This document shows positions 35,111 to 43,387 of a stretch of DNA of 64,000 bases, one piece after another. A model generated the notes under the pieces. It was not told where the DNA came from. It was given only the letters and a program-made list of their open reading frames with translations, and searched no databases. This stretch comes from Kaistella solincola. GTDB taxonomy: Bacteria; Bacteroidota; Bacteroidia; Flavobacteriales; Weeksellaceae. Made by a program: the position numbers and the translations under genes. The first letter of the stretch is position 1; every line of letters starts with the position of its first letter. The stretch spans positions 868,001 to 932,000 of the forward strand of contig NZ_JSYK01000003.1 of assembly GCF_000812875.1 (NCBI RefSeq). The letters are read 5' to 3'.

Positions 35111-35141
35111 AAACCTTCAACAAAAGTTGAAGGTTTTTTTT
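35111..35141 (+). terminator. Terminator of the acyl-CoA dehydrogenase gene
   Basis: AACCTTCAAC AAAA GTTGAAGGTT, then T7, ending at the convergent nuclease gene stop. Confidence 0.92.
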
Positions 35142-37866
35142 ACCAAGTTACTTTTTCGGTTTCTTTAAAATATTTTTCCGGGTCCAGAATTTCCTGAATT
35201 AAATTTCGGATAGATTTCATCGGCTGTTCCAGCAGATTTTCCGAAATTTCCGTTTTATCGAAAATGCTTAAAAGCTGCACACCCTGATTGGCTTCGGCAA
35301 AACTCCAGATTCCGCACTGCACGCGTTTATCGACAATTGTCGGCGAATGAATTGCAGCGTATGCGTAAATACAAAGCTGAAGCGCCTGTTTGCGGTCATC
35401 TTTAAAAAATATCTTTTCAAGCTTTTCTTCGTCTTCCACTTTTTTTGGCTGTGAAATGGCCAGATTTTTCGTTTTTGCTGTTTTATAATCGATGATGCGG
35501 AGCTCTCCGTTTAAGCGGTCGATTCTGTCAATAAATCCATAAAACGAAACATGATCTGTTTTATCTTCGTTCAGATAAAACGGAATATTTTCAAACTGCT
35601 CTTCAATACCGATTATTTCTAAAGAGTTTCCGCCTTTAACCAGATCAAGATCGTAATTTACAATCGTCCGCACTACCCTTTCCGCAATCGATTTATGGAT
35701 GAAATTCATACCTTTTTCGTAAAAATCAAGCTGATGATTCATTTTAATAATCGACGTATTTACGATGTCGCTGATTTGGGAAGAAGAAAATTCCAAATCA
35801 CTTGCAACCAATTGTTTACCTACCAGTTTTTCATATATAATCTGTAAAGAATAATGAACGAGATTTCCGTAACTGCGCTGCGACAGTTCTTCTTCAATTT
35901 CGCTGGTTTCGCGTGTTCCCAATATTTTTGTCAGATAAAAATCGATCGGATTGTAAATATATGAAGTCAGATGTGAGGCTGAAACGCGGCTTTTCCATTC
36001 TTCCAGCTTTTTTAAAACCGAAGCTGTTTTTTCGATTTCAATGGCTTCTTTATTGATCGGTTCGGACGTGTTTTCTATGATGATGTTCTCAATCTGGTGA
36101 TGGTTGTCTTCAATCTCCAGTTGCGTGATAAAACGGCTTTTTTCGCCGGTATTTACACCGGAACTTAAAGCATTGAAAAGCAGGTGAACATTCGGTGAAC
36201 ATTGGATAAGCCGGTAAAAATGGTAGGCATAAATGCTGTCATTTTCTAGGAAAGTATGAAGATTAAAATGGCGACGAACGTCGAAAGGCAGATAAGTGTT
36301 CTGCGAATTGCCCAACGGAAGTTTCCCTTCATTAGCAGACAGCAAAATAACATTTTCAAAGCACAGCAAACGCGTTTCCAGCAAACCCATCACCTGTAAA
36401 CCTTGCAGCGGTTCTCCTTCAAAATCGATGGTTTCGGAATTTACAAGCTGGTTGATGAGCACTTCCAGCGTGTCCATTCCCATTGCAAAAGTGTACGGTG
36501 AAAGCTGGTTTTTAATGATTTTAAAACTCTTTTCAAAGTGCGAAATACTTTCGTACAAAATATCGTCTATTTCCCGGAATTTCAGTTCATAACAGAACGA
36601 AATAAGCTGGTCCAAAAACGAAATGATGCCAGCAGGTTTTTCGAATAAATTGAAAAAGGAAAGCTCGTTTAACAGTTCTCTAAACTGGTTTTTTCCAATG
36701 TAAACAATGTTTCGTTCTTCAATATTTGCTTTAAAATTCAGGATAATCCGTTGGTCAACTTCATTATTCGGCAGTTCTTCCAAAACCGAAAGCACATCAT
36801 TATAATAGTAAGACGAATCCTTTTTTTCCAGCTGCTTTTGGAGGTAAAAAAGCTGTTTTACCGCGTTGCTGAAATTCAGGTTTTTAAGCGGAAAACCCAT
36901 TGTAATATTCAGATAATTTACGCTGCTCAGCGCATCGAGGCAGGTTGGCAGCAAATTTTCGTCCAGAAGAACCACCGCGGTTTTCGAAAGATTTGGATCA
37001 TTAATGTTTTTAAAAATGTCCGGCAAAACTTTCGCCTGGGTGATGTTGCCGGAAACTTCATAAACTTTGATGTTTTTCGGTTGCGCAAAATCATCATCTA
37101 TCCAGCGGAATTCGCGGCTGTCATTAAATTCTTTCCAGGTTTTAATGTCGCGCAGAAATTTTCCTGCTTCCTGGCGCAAATCGTTCATATAATATTCGTC
37201 GGTATGGAAAAAACATTGCGCTTTATCCCATTGTAAAAGGTTTCGCACGAGTTTTTCCTCAACTTTGGTGAAGGCATTAAACCCGCAGAAAACAAATTTA
37301 TTTGCCGTTGTTTGGGCAAATTTTTCGGTTTTACCTTTCACGGTTTCATGAATCATTCCGGAAGTTGCCCAGTTTTTCTCCGCCAATTTCTGTTTTAAGA
37401 TCGGTAAAAAATGGTTCATTTTCTGCCAAAAATTCAAATATTTATGCCGCGGCAAATCCGTAGTATCACCAAGGTTTTCAGACCAGTTTTTAATGCGTTC
37501 TTCGTCGAACATATATTCCAGAACGGCTTTGTCGGAATCCGTAAATTTCAGAATATCATCCCAATCTTTTAAAAGCGTCGGAAACCATTTTAAGAAGCCG
37601 GCAAAATCTTCACCGGGATAAATTTCCCGATAAACATCAAAAGCAAAAAGCCATAAGGCAATTCCTTTCACCGGTTGCTTCTCAGAAATCTGCACAATTA
37701 AATCTTCAATCGTATAAAAATTGGGCAGCAAACCTGAATATTGTCTTTCCTGCAGAATTCTTTTAATGAAAACAATGGGTCTTTTTCCCGGCAAAACAAT
37801 GGAATATTGTGAAAGATCTGCATTTTGATCCAGCAGTTCGGTTATAATTTTATTTAAAAATTGCAT
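35140..37866 (-). CDS. PD-(D/E)XK nuclease family protein, AddB-like
   Basis: 908 residues. The N-terminal part resembles the inactivated helicase half of AddB/RecC-type proteins (QYSIVLPGKRPIVFIKRIL, and FCGFNAFTKVEEKLVRNLL; no Walker A lysine loop). The C-terminal domain is a RecB-like nuclease: GNLVHYSLQIIYEKL helix, YGFIDRIDRL with the metal-binding Asp, and LRIIDYKTAK with the D-x-K motif, then QLCIYAYA. The Cys cluster of the AddB iron-sulfur nuclease is not seen. It likely works with an AddA-type helicase-nuclease encoded elsewhere in resection of double-strand breaks. Single gene, no promoter box found; a repeat copy (37867-37900) lies just before its ATG. Confidence 0.85.
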   Translation of the reverse strand: MQFLNKIITELLDQNADLSQYSIVLPGKRPIVFIKRILQERQYSGLLPNFYTIEDLIVQISEKQPVKGIALWLFAFDVYREIYPGEDFAGFLKWFPTLLKDWDDILKFTDSDKAVLEYMFDEERIKNWSENLGDTTDLPRHKYLNFWQKMNHFLPILKQKLAEKNWATSGMIHETVKGKTEKFAQTTANKFVFCGFNAFTKVEEKLVRNLLQWDKAQCFFHTDEYYMNDLRQEAGKFLRDIKTWKEFNDSREFRWIDDDFAQPKNIKVYEVSGNITQAKVLPDIFKNINDPNLSKTAVVLLDENLLPTCLDALSSVNYLNITMGFPLKNLNFSNAVKQLFYLQKQLEKKDSSYYYNDVLSVLEELPNNEVDQRIILNFKANIEERNIVYIGKNQFRELLNELSFFNLFEKPAGIISFLDQLISFCYELKFREIDDILYESISHFEKSFKIIKNQLSPYTFAMGMDTLEVLINQLVNSETIDFEGEPLQGLQVMGLLETRLLCFENVILLSANEGKLPLGNSQNTYLPFDVRRHFNLHTFLENDSIYAYHFYRLIQCSPNVHLLFNALSSGVNTGEKSRFITQLEIEDNHHQIENIIIENTSEPINKEAIEIEKTASVLKKLEEWKSRVSASHLTSYIYNPIDFYLTKILGTRETSEIEEELSQRSYGNLVHYSLQIIYEKLVGKQLVASDLEFSSSQISDIVNTSIIKMNHQLDFYEKGMNFIHKSIAERVVRTIVNYDLDLVKGGNSLEIIGIEEQFENIPFYLNEDKTDHVSFYGFIDRIDRLNGELRIIDYKTAKTKNLAISQPKKVEDEEKLEKIFFKDDRKQALQLCIYAYAAIHSPTIVDKRVQCGIWSFAEANQGVQLLSIFDKTEISENLLEQPMKSIRNLIQEILDPEKYFKETEKVTW

Positions 37867-38020
37867 AAAAATTTCGGGGGTATTTGGGCAAAAAATTTTA
37901 ATTCTGCTTTGCAGCAGAATTGCTTTTCTAAAAACTTAAAAATAAGGATTTTCTCAATAAGTAAGCATTTTTATAAGAAAGAAGTTTTGCAAAAAAATGC
38001 CTTTATAGCAGCCAAAAAAG
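37867..38020. repeat. Two palindromic repeat copies and a separate hairpin between lipoprotein and nuclease genes
   Basis: Copies at 37867-37900 (A-run TTTCGGGGGTATTTGGGCA A-run) and 37989-38020 (A-run TGCC TTTATAGCAGCC A-run). Between them is a perfect inverted repeat ATTCTGCT TTGC AGCAGAAT (37901-37920), which could terminate minus-strand transcription from the lipoprotein gene. Confidence 0.5.
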
Positions 38021-38023
38021 TGC

Positions 38024-38440
38024 TTACAGAACGGTAATTTTTTTCTCAATCCAAATTGCTTTTCCCGCGGAATTTAAACCATTAAAAAATTTAAAGAAAT
38101 ACGTTCCGCGCTGCTGCGGCCGAAAATTTATCTGAGAAAAATGTACTTTTTTTTCACCGCACGCAGCTTCCGTCGTGAATTTGTATGAAGTTACATCGCG
38201 GTTGAATTCATCGGCATAAATATAATCGTAGCCGTAAAATCCTTCGCAGCTGTAATTAAATGTAGAAAAAGTCTGAATTGCCTGAATGCTGAAAAGTGCC
38301 ATCGTGTCCTGCTCAATTTTCACGCTGTCTATCTGCACCGCGCCGGAGCTGTTCACATACGCGCGCTCATTACGGTCGTTACAGCGAAGCACGCATAACA
38401 GCAACAGAAAAATTGCAACGTAGTGTAAAGAATTTTTCAT
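38024..38440 (-). CDS. Small secreted protein or lipoprotein, unknown
   Basis: 138 residues with a strongly hydrophobic signal segment (YVAIFLLLLCVLRC). Cys20 could be lipidated, but Arg at -1 is unusual for a lipobox; plain secretion is possible. The mature part is beta-rich with a Phe/Tyr-rich stretch (CEGFYGYDYIYADEF) and further Cys residues, possibly disulfide-bonded (NYSCEGF and AACGEKK). It ends in a predicted beta strand pair (GTYFFKFFNG, IWIEKKITVL). No family is recognised. It lies 48 bases downstream of rsmG on the same strand and may be co-transcribed with it. Confidence 0.75.
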   Translation of the reverse strand: MKNSLHYVAIFLLLLCVLRCNDRNERAYVNSSGAVQIDSVKIEQDTMALFSIQAIQTFSTFNYSCEGFYGYDYIYADEFNRDVTSYKFTTEAACGEKKVHFSQINFRPQQRGTYFFKFFNGLNSAGKAIWIEKKITVL

Positions 38441-38488
38441 AAGCTGGCATTTTGGAAGGTCACTTATAAAACGAACAAAAACAGGAAG

Positions 38489-39124
38489 TTAGGAAAGAAA
38501 ATTTTCCTTTGATAAATATACTACTTTTTTGGTTTCAAAAAATTCACTTTCGAAATAATTTTGAAGTGGAAAAATTTCGGTTTTCAGCCCGGCAAGTTCT
38601 TCGGTTAAGTCGCCACCTTTCAGGTATAAAACGCCGTTACGTTTTGCATTCAGGTTTTGTTTTTCGAATTTTCCCTTTAACCAGGTTAAAAAAACGGGCA
38701 TCTGCGTCACCGCGCGACTTACCACAAAATGAAATTTTTCTTTCAGTTCTTCAGCTCTTGTATGAATTGCAGTCACATTTTGCAAACCTATTCCCTCGGA
38801 AACTTCTTTCACCACCGTAATTTTTTTACCGATAGAATCCACCAAAGTAAACTGCACTTCCGGAAAAAGAATCGCGAGCGGAATTCCTGGAAAACCGCCG
38901 CCTGTACCAATATCTAAAACTTTTGTACCGGGAACGAATTCCATCACTTTTGCGATGCCTAAAGAATGCAGAATATGTTTTTCGTACAGCGAATCCATAT
39001 CTTTTCGGGAAATCACGTTAATTTTTTCATTCCATTCCGCATACAATTCTTCGAGCTGCGCGAACTGATTTTTTTGTTTTTCTGAAAGATCTGGAAAATA
39101 CTTTTCTATTAATTCTACCGGCAT
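38489..39124 (-). CDS. rsmG: 16S rRNA (guanine-N7)-methyltransferase, G527
   Basis: 211 residues, GidB/RsmG family; methylates G527 of 16S rRNA using SAM. Marks: LYAEWNEKINVISRKD, LYEKHILHSLGI, KVLDIGTGGGFPGIPLAI (SAM-binding motif I), VDSIGKKITVVKEV, and FHFVVSRAVTQM. Length is usual. A TAnnTTTG box at 39139-39146 (TACTTTTG on the minus strand) is 15 bases before the ATG. It is divergent from the aminotransferase gene, whose own box is 49 bases away. Loss of this gene gives low-level streptomycin resistance in other bacteria. Confidence 0.96.
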   Translation of the reverse strand: MPVELIEKYFPDLSEKQKNQFAQLEELYAEWNEKINVISRKDMDSLYEKHILHSLGIAKVMEFVPGTKVLDIGTGGGFPGIPLAILFPEVQFTLVDSIGKKITVVKEVSEGIGLQNVTAIHTRAEELKEKFHFVVSRAVTQMPVFLTWLKGKFEKQNLNAKRNGVLYLKGGDLTEELAGLKTEIFPLQNYFESEFFETKKVVYLSKENFLS

Positions 39125-39138
39125 TTAGCAATTTTTTA

Positions 39139-39146
39139 CAAAAGTA
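39139..39146 (-). promoter_or_regulatory. -7 promoter box of rsmG
   Basis: TACTTTTG on the minus strand, in the divergent rsmG-aminotransferase interval. Confidence 0.6.
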
Positions 39147-39194
39147 TGAAAGCTTTTTAGAAAAGTTTCTTTTTGCGGCGTCGAAGTAAAAATT

Positions 39195-39202
39195 TAACTT
39201 TG
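39195..39202 (+). promoter_or_regulatory. -7 promoter box of the aminotransferase gene
   Basis: TAACTTTG, 18 bases before the ATG at 39221. It sits inside an upstream in-frame TTG extension (from 39173), ruling that start out. Confidence 0.65.
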
Positions 39203-39220
39203 AAATACTTTAAAATAATT

Positions 39221-40420
39221 ATGAATAAATATTCTGACCGACTGCAAAGGCTCAGTTTTTCGCAGACTTTTGTAATGAGCAACAAAGTTCGGGAAATGAA
39301 AGCCGCTGGAATTGATGTGATCAGCCTTACTTTGGGCGAACCGGACTTTGACGTTCCGGATGATATTAAAACAGCAGCTTTTGCCGCAATTGACCAAAAT
39401 TTCAGCCACTACTCGCCGGTTCCCGGTTTTATGGATTTGCGCCAGGCTATTTGCGAAAAATTGCAGCGCGATAATAATCTACAGTATGAACCGTCGCAGA
39501 TTTGCGTTTCGAATGGTGCAAAACAGTCTATTTTAAATGTTCTGGCAGCAATAATTAATGATGGTGATGAAGTTATTTTGCCGGCGCCCTTCTGGGTAAG
39601 CTACGAAGAAATGGTGAAAATGATGGGCGGCACGGGAATTATCGTGAATACCAGCATAGAAACTGAGTTTAAAATTACGGCACTGCAGCTAGAAAAAGCA
39701 ATTACACCTCGAACAAAAGCCCTGCTCTACAGTTCGCCTTGTAATCCATCCGGAAGTTATTATACCTACGAAGAGCTTGAAGCGCTCGCAACTGTGATCG
39801 CAAAACATCCTCAGATTACAGTGATTTCGGATGAGATTTACGAATACATCAATTACGACGGAAAACATACTTCTATCGCAGAATTTCCGCAGGTTTACGA
39901 ACAGACGGCGGTAATTAATGGAATGTCGAAAGCTTTTGCGATGACGGGGTGGCGGATTGGATATTCGGCGTGTCCGAAATGGCTGGCGCAGGCGTGCGAA
40001 AAAATTCAGGGACAGATGACGAGCGGCGCGAATACCATGGCACAAAAAGCTTCAATTACCGCGCTGAAAACCGATCCGTCGAACTACGATTATATGATTA
40101 AAGAATTTAAAAAAAGACGCGAAATCGTGTATTCTTTAATGAAAGGAATTCCGGGTTTTAAGGTGAATTATCCGAAATCAGCATTTTATTTCTTTCCGGA
40201 TATTTCTTATTATATCGGTAAAACCATCAACGGAAAACCGGTTGAAAACGCGGATGATTTCGCGATGATTTTGCTTGAAAATGCGCACGTTGGTGCTGTT
40301 GGCGGTGTCTCTTTCGGAAATCCAAACTGCGTGCGGTTTTCTTACGCCGCGGCAGAAAAAGATTTAATGGAAGCAATGCGGCGCATCAAACATTTTCTGG
40401 AAAATGCAGAAATTTTCTGA
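39221..40420 (+). CDS. Class I/II PLP aminotransferase (aspartate aminotransferase-like)
   Basis: 399 residues, fold type I aminotransferase of the AspAT Ib group. Blocks: SLTLGEPDFDVP, YSPVPGFMDLR, VSNGAKQSILNVLAAI, LPAPFWVSYEEM, SPCNPSGSYYTYEEL with the PLP-contacting Asn, VISDEIYEYINYDG, and the PLP lysine in NGMSKAFAMTGWRIGY, then FSYAAAEKDL. It moves amino groups between aspartate (and perhaps others) and 2-oxoglutarate. Start fixed at ATG 39221 by the promoter box. Single gene, closed by a strong terminator. Confidence 0.95.
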   Translation: MNKYSDRLQRLSFSQTFVMSNKVREMKAAGIDVISLTLGEPDFDVPDDIKTAAFAAIDQNFSHYSPVPGFMDLRQAICEKLQRDNNLQYEPSQICVSNGAKQSILNVLAAIINDGDEVILPAPFWVSYEEMVKMMGGTGIIVNTSIETEFKITALQLEKAITPRTKALLYSSPCNPSGSYYTYEELEALATVIAKHPQITVISDEIYEYINYDGKHTSIAEFPQVYEQTAVINGMSKAFAMTGWRIGYSACPKWLAQACEKIQGQMTSGANTMAQKASITALKTDPSNYDYMIKEFKKRREIVYSLMKGIPGFKVNYPKSAFYFFPDISYYIGKTINGKPVENADDFAMILLENAHVGAVGGVSFGNPNCVRFSYAAAEKDLMEAMRRIKHFLENAEIF

Positions 40421-40431
40421 GCTATTTGCAC

Positions 40432-40467
40432 AAAAAAAACCGGTTTAAAATTTAAGCCGGTTTTTTT
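40432..40467 (+). terminator. Terminator of the aminotransferase gene
   Basis: A-run then ACCGG, loop of about 13 AT bases, CCGGT and T7. Symmetric A/T tracts mean it may also end the convergent coiled-coil gene. Confidence 0.85.
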
Positions 40468-40484
40468 ATATTTTTTTGAAGAAA

Positions 40485-41264
40485 TTAAAACTTAATAATG
40501 TCTTTCATTTTTTCGTTTTCCTCGTTTACCATATCATCGTCAACCAAAATTTTACCGGAATGTTCATCGATAATAATTTTTTTACGTTGTGCGATTTCCA
40601 TTTGCTTTTGTGGCGGAAGCGTAAAGAACGATCCTTTCGGCGCACCTCTTTCCAAACCTACAACTGCTAAACCGGTTGGAGAGCTGGTTCTGATTCGTTG
40701 GTAAGACGCCAACAAACGCTCATCGATATTTTTCGCAAATTCCTGTGATTTTGCAAGTAAAAAATCTTCTTCTTTCTGAGTTTCCGAAACCAAATTTTCA
40801 AGCTCCTCTTTTTTGAATTTCAAGTGGTTTTTTAATTCTTCGATTTTGTTGGTCAACTCCTCCAAAGTTTCGTTTTTATGGCTAATTTTTGCACCAAATT
40901 CACCAATTCTTTTCTCCGCCAACTGAATTTCTAAATCCTGGAATTCAATTTCTTTTTCCAAAGATTCAAATTCTTTATTGTTGCGAACGTTATCTTGCTG
41001 CGTCTTGTATTTTTCAATTAAAGATTTCGCATGATTGATCACTTCATTTTTGGTGTTAATTTCCTCATTTTGAAGTTTGATTTCGCTTTGAAACTTTTCA
41101 GCTCTTTTTTCCAGACCTTCAATTTCAATTTCCAGATCTTCTACTTCAATCGGCAATTCACCGCGTGTGCTGCGGATTTCATCCAAACGGGAATCAATAA
41201 TTTGAAGATCATATAATGCTCTAAGTTTATCTTCAACGGATATTTCTACAGTTTTTTTTGCCAT
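40485..41264 (-). CDS. Coiled-coil protein of the C4 zinc-ribbon (CT398/DUF164) family, zinc cysteines replaced
   Basis: 259 residues. Most of the protein (about 10-190) is a long antiparallel coiled coil (EVEDLEIEIEGLEKRAEKF, QDNVRNNKEFESLEKEIEF). The C-terminal end aligns with the family zinc ribbon in everything except the ligands: RGAPKGSFFTLPPQ where the family has RGACGGCF.., and IDEHSGKILVD where it has CEHCGRILVD. All four cysteines are thus replaced (by P, S, D, S), so no zinc should bind. It lies four bases after the Nif3-like gene, a pairing common in bacteria, and they likely share a function, still unknown. Confidence 0.88.
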   Translation of the reverse strand: MAKKTVEISVEDKLRALYDLQIIDSRLDEIRSTRGELPIEVEDLEIEIEGLEKRAEKFQSEIKLQNEEINTKNEVINHAKSLIEKYKTQQDNVRNNKEFESLEKEIEFQDLEIQLAEKRIGEFGAKISHKNETLEELTNKIEELKNHLKFKKEELENLVSETQKEEDFLLAKSQEFAKNIDERLLASYQRIRTSSPTGLAVVGLERGAPKGSFFTLPPQKQMEIAQRKKIIIDEHSGKILVDDDMVNEENEKMKDIIKF

Positions 41265-41268
41265 ATTT

Positions 41269-42366
41269 TTATAAAAAATAGTTTACAGGGTTGGTTTTCT
41301 CGGTAGATTTTGAGATCGCAAAGGTAGTGAATTTTTGTGATAAAATTTCAACTAAATGCTCAGTTACAAATTGTTCAGATTCAAAATGTCCGATGTCGCA
41401 CAGCAATATTTTGCCTTCGCTGCGGAAAAAATCGTGATATTTTAAATCTCCGGTTAAATAAGCATCACAACCTGCAGAAAGCGCGGCTGATAAACCGCTT
41501 GCTCCACTTCCACCCAAAACTCCGACGCGCTTAATTTTTTTACCGGTAAAATTGGAATGTCGAATGATTTTTAAATTAAAAGTTTTTTTAACAAATTCCA
41601 GAAAAGTATTTTCATCCATTTTCTCGCTTAATTCGCCAAATCTGCCTAAACCTAAATACTGGTTTTCATTTTCAATTTTAATAATCTGATAAGCAACTTC
41701 CTCGTACGGATGCGCATTTTTCATAGCTTTAACGATGCTGTTTTTCTTATAGTCTTCAAAAACCACCGAAAGAACCAACTCATCCGTATGCTCACATTTG
41801 TTGATTTCACCTTCATACAGATCTGCACCCGGTTTTGGCTTAAAACTTCCTTTCCCCGGAATGGTAAAGCTGCATTCTTCGTAGAATCCGATATTTCCCG
41901 CGCCGGCTTTAAACAAGGCATTCTTCACTTCGCTTGCATTCTCTGGCGGAACATAAAGTTGTAAGATCTGAAGTTTATGCGCAGAAGGAATCAAAATTTT
42001 CTGGCTTAAAAGACCTAATTTTTCACAAATTTTGTAATTGACACCAAAATAATCATTATCAAAAGCGGTATGAATCGCATAGATTGCAATTTTATTTTCA
42101 ATCGCTTTCAGCACCGTTTTTTCAACATAATTTTTGCCGGTAATGCTTTTTAAACCTGAAAAAATAATCGGATGAAATGTGACAATTAAATTTAAATTCT
42201 TTGTAATAGCTTCATCAACAACATTTTCCAAAACATCATGGCAAACCAAAATTCCCGTAACTTCGCGTGAAGGATTACCACAAAGCAGCCCAACATTGTC
42301 AAAATCTTCAGCTTGCGCTAAAGGAATGAGCTTTTGCAAGCCTTCTATTACTTCATTAACTGTCAT
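41269..42366 (-). CDS. Nif3-like dinuclear metal centre protein (DUF34/YbgI)
   Basis: 365 residues. Family metal ligands: VTFHPIIFSGLKSI with His near residue 63, IYAIHTAFDND with His and Asp, and in the last quarter CDAYLTGDLKYHDFF and LCDIGHFESEQF with His/Glu. Between them is the inserted PII-like domain (about 125-235, KLQILQLYVPPENASEVKNA, HPYEEVAYQIIKI), as in the long members of this family; proposed roles include metal chaperoning or GTP cyclohydrolase-like chemistry, none settled. First gene of the pair with the coiled-coil protein. A variant promoter box TAAATTCG lies at 42383-42390. Confidence 0.93.
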   Translation of the reverse strand: MTVNEVIEGLQKLIPLAQAEDFDNVGLLCGNPSREVTGILVCHDVLENVVDEAITKNLNLIVTFHPIIFSGLKSITGKNYVEKTVLKAIENKIAIYAIHTAFDNDYFGVNYKICEKLGLLSQKILIPSAHKLQILQLYVPPENASEVKNALFKAGAGNIGFYEECSFTIPGKGSFKPKPGADLYEGEINKCEHTDELVLSVVFEDYKKNSIVKAMKNAHPYEEVAYQIIKIENENQYLGLGRFGELSEKMDENTFLEFVKKTFNLKIIRHSNFTGKKIKRVGVLGGSGASGLSAALSAGCDAYLTGDLKYHDFFRSEGKILLCDIGHFESEQFVTEHLVEILSQKFTTFAISKSTEKTNPVNYFL

Positions 42367-42382
42367 TTTATTATGTTTGTAG

Positions 42383-42390
42383 CGAATTTA
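42383..42390 (-). promoter_or_regulatory. -7 promoter box, TAnnTTCG variant, of the Nif3-like gene
   Basis: TAAATTCG on the minus strand, 16 bases before the ATG at 42366. Confidence 0.45.
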
Positions 42391-42422
42391 GCGATTAATT
42401 TTAAATTCTACCGATACGAGTG

Positions 42423-43268
42423 ATGGAAAGAGAACACGATTTTATTCCCGAAAGAAAAAAGTGGAAGCGCCAGCTTTTCCGTATTATTTTCAAATCGGAC
42501 ACCCGGCTCGGAAAGCTGTTCGACCTATGTTTGCTTGTATTGATTTTCCTCAGCACTTTCATTGTGATGATGGAAAGCGTGGATATTTACGATGCAAAAC
42601 TCCATAATCTCTTCGTAATTTTAGAAATCATCATCACCGCGTTTTTCACGGTGGAATATATTCTCCGCATTATCACTTTGAAGAACAAAAAAGCCTACAT
42701 TTTCAGCTTTTTCGGGATTATTGATTTTCTTGCGATTTTACCTTTTTATTTAAGCCTCTTTTTCCCGATCACGAAGTATTTCCTTATCCTTCGGATGTTG
42801 CGCATGCTAAGGATTTTCCGCATTCTCAACCTGATGGATTTTATGAACGACGGTTATTTCATCATTCGTGCTTTAAAGCACAGCTCGCGGAAGATTTATA
42901 TTTTTCTACTCTTTTTGATGATTTTTTCTGTAATTATCGGTTCGATGATGTTTATGGTTGAAGGTCACCGTGATGGTTTTGAAAGTATTCCGCAAAGTAT
43001 TTACTGGGCGGTAGTAACGGTAACTACCGTTGGTTACGGCGATGTTTCGCCCGGAACTCCACTGGGAAAATTTCTTTCGATATTATTAATGTTAGCCGGT
43101 TATTCCATTATCGCAGTGCCTACCGGAATTGTCACCGCTGAAATGCGGAACAAGCGCCAAAACCTTGAGAAAGTTTGCCACCGTTGCGGTAATGATGATA
43201 TTGACGACGACGCACGCTACTGCAAAATCTGCGGCGAAAAAGTAGTGAAAGATATCACTCCGGAATAA
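42423..43268 (+). CDS. Voltage-gated K+ channel with C-terminal zinc ribbon
   Basis: 281-residue six-helix ion channel. S1-S3 lie at about 30-125; S4 has regularly spaced arginines (LILRMLRMLRIFRILN); the pore loop has the potassium selectivity filter TVTTVGYGDVSPG, flanked by S5 (IFLLFLMIFSVIIGSMMFM) and S6 (LLMLAGYSIIAVPTGIVTAEM). After S6 comes a short charged segment and a CxxC...CxxC zinc ribbon (CHRCG and CKICGEK), probably a cytoplasmic gating or assembly domain. I chose the ATG at 42423; the GTG at 42420 is in the same frame. It diverges from the Nif3-like gene. A repeat copy (43277-43310) follows the stop. Confidence 0.92.
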   Translation: MEREHDFIPERKKWKRQLFRIIFKSDTRLGKLFDLCLLVLIFLSTFIVMMESVDIYDAKLHNLFVILEIIITAFFTVEYILRIITLKNKKAYIFSFFGIIDFLAILPFYLSLFFPITKYFLILRMLRMLRIFRILNLMDFMNDGYFIIRALKHSSRKIYIFLLFLMIFSVIIGSMMFMVEGHRDGFESIPQSIYWAVVTVTTVGYGDVSPGTPLGKFLSILLMLAGYSIIAVPTGIVTAEMRNKRQNLEKVCHRCGNDDIDDDARYCKICGEKVVKDITPE

Positions 43269-43276
43269 AATCTAAA

Positions 43277-43310
43277 ACTTTTTTAGCTGCTTTTCGGGCA
43301 TTTTTTTCAA
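43277..43310. repeat. Palindromic repeat copy after the channel gene
   Basis: ACTTTTTTAGCTGC TTTTC GGGCATTTTTTT, 9 bases after the stop. Confidence 0.5.
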
Positions 43311-43338
43311 TTTTTAAAATCCCGGATAATTAAATATA

Positions 43339-43366
43339 AAAAAGTGCATCGTTTGATGCACTTTCT
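43339..43366 (-). terminator. Terminator of the surface protein gene
   Basis: On the minus strand GTGCATC AAAC GATGCAC followed by TTTTTTATA, 22 bases after the stop. Confidence 0.88.
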
Positions 43367-43387
43367 CATTTGTGTTTTTAGAAATAT

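Noticed and set aside
37901-37920. Inverted repeat ATTCTGCT/AGCAGAAT as a regulatory site of the AddB-like gene
   Set aside because: It could equally be a minus-strand terminator of the upstream lipoprotein gene; nothing decides, so it is only noted within the repeat entry.
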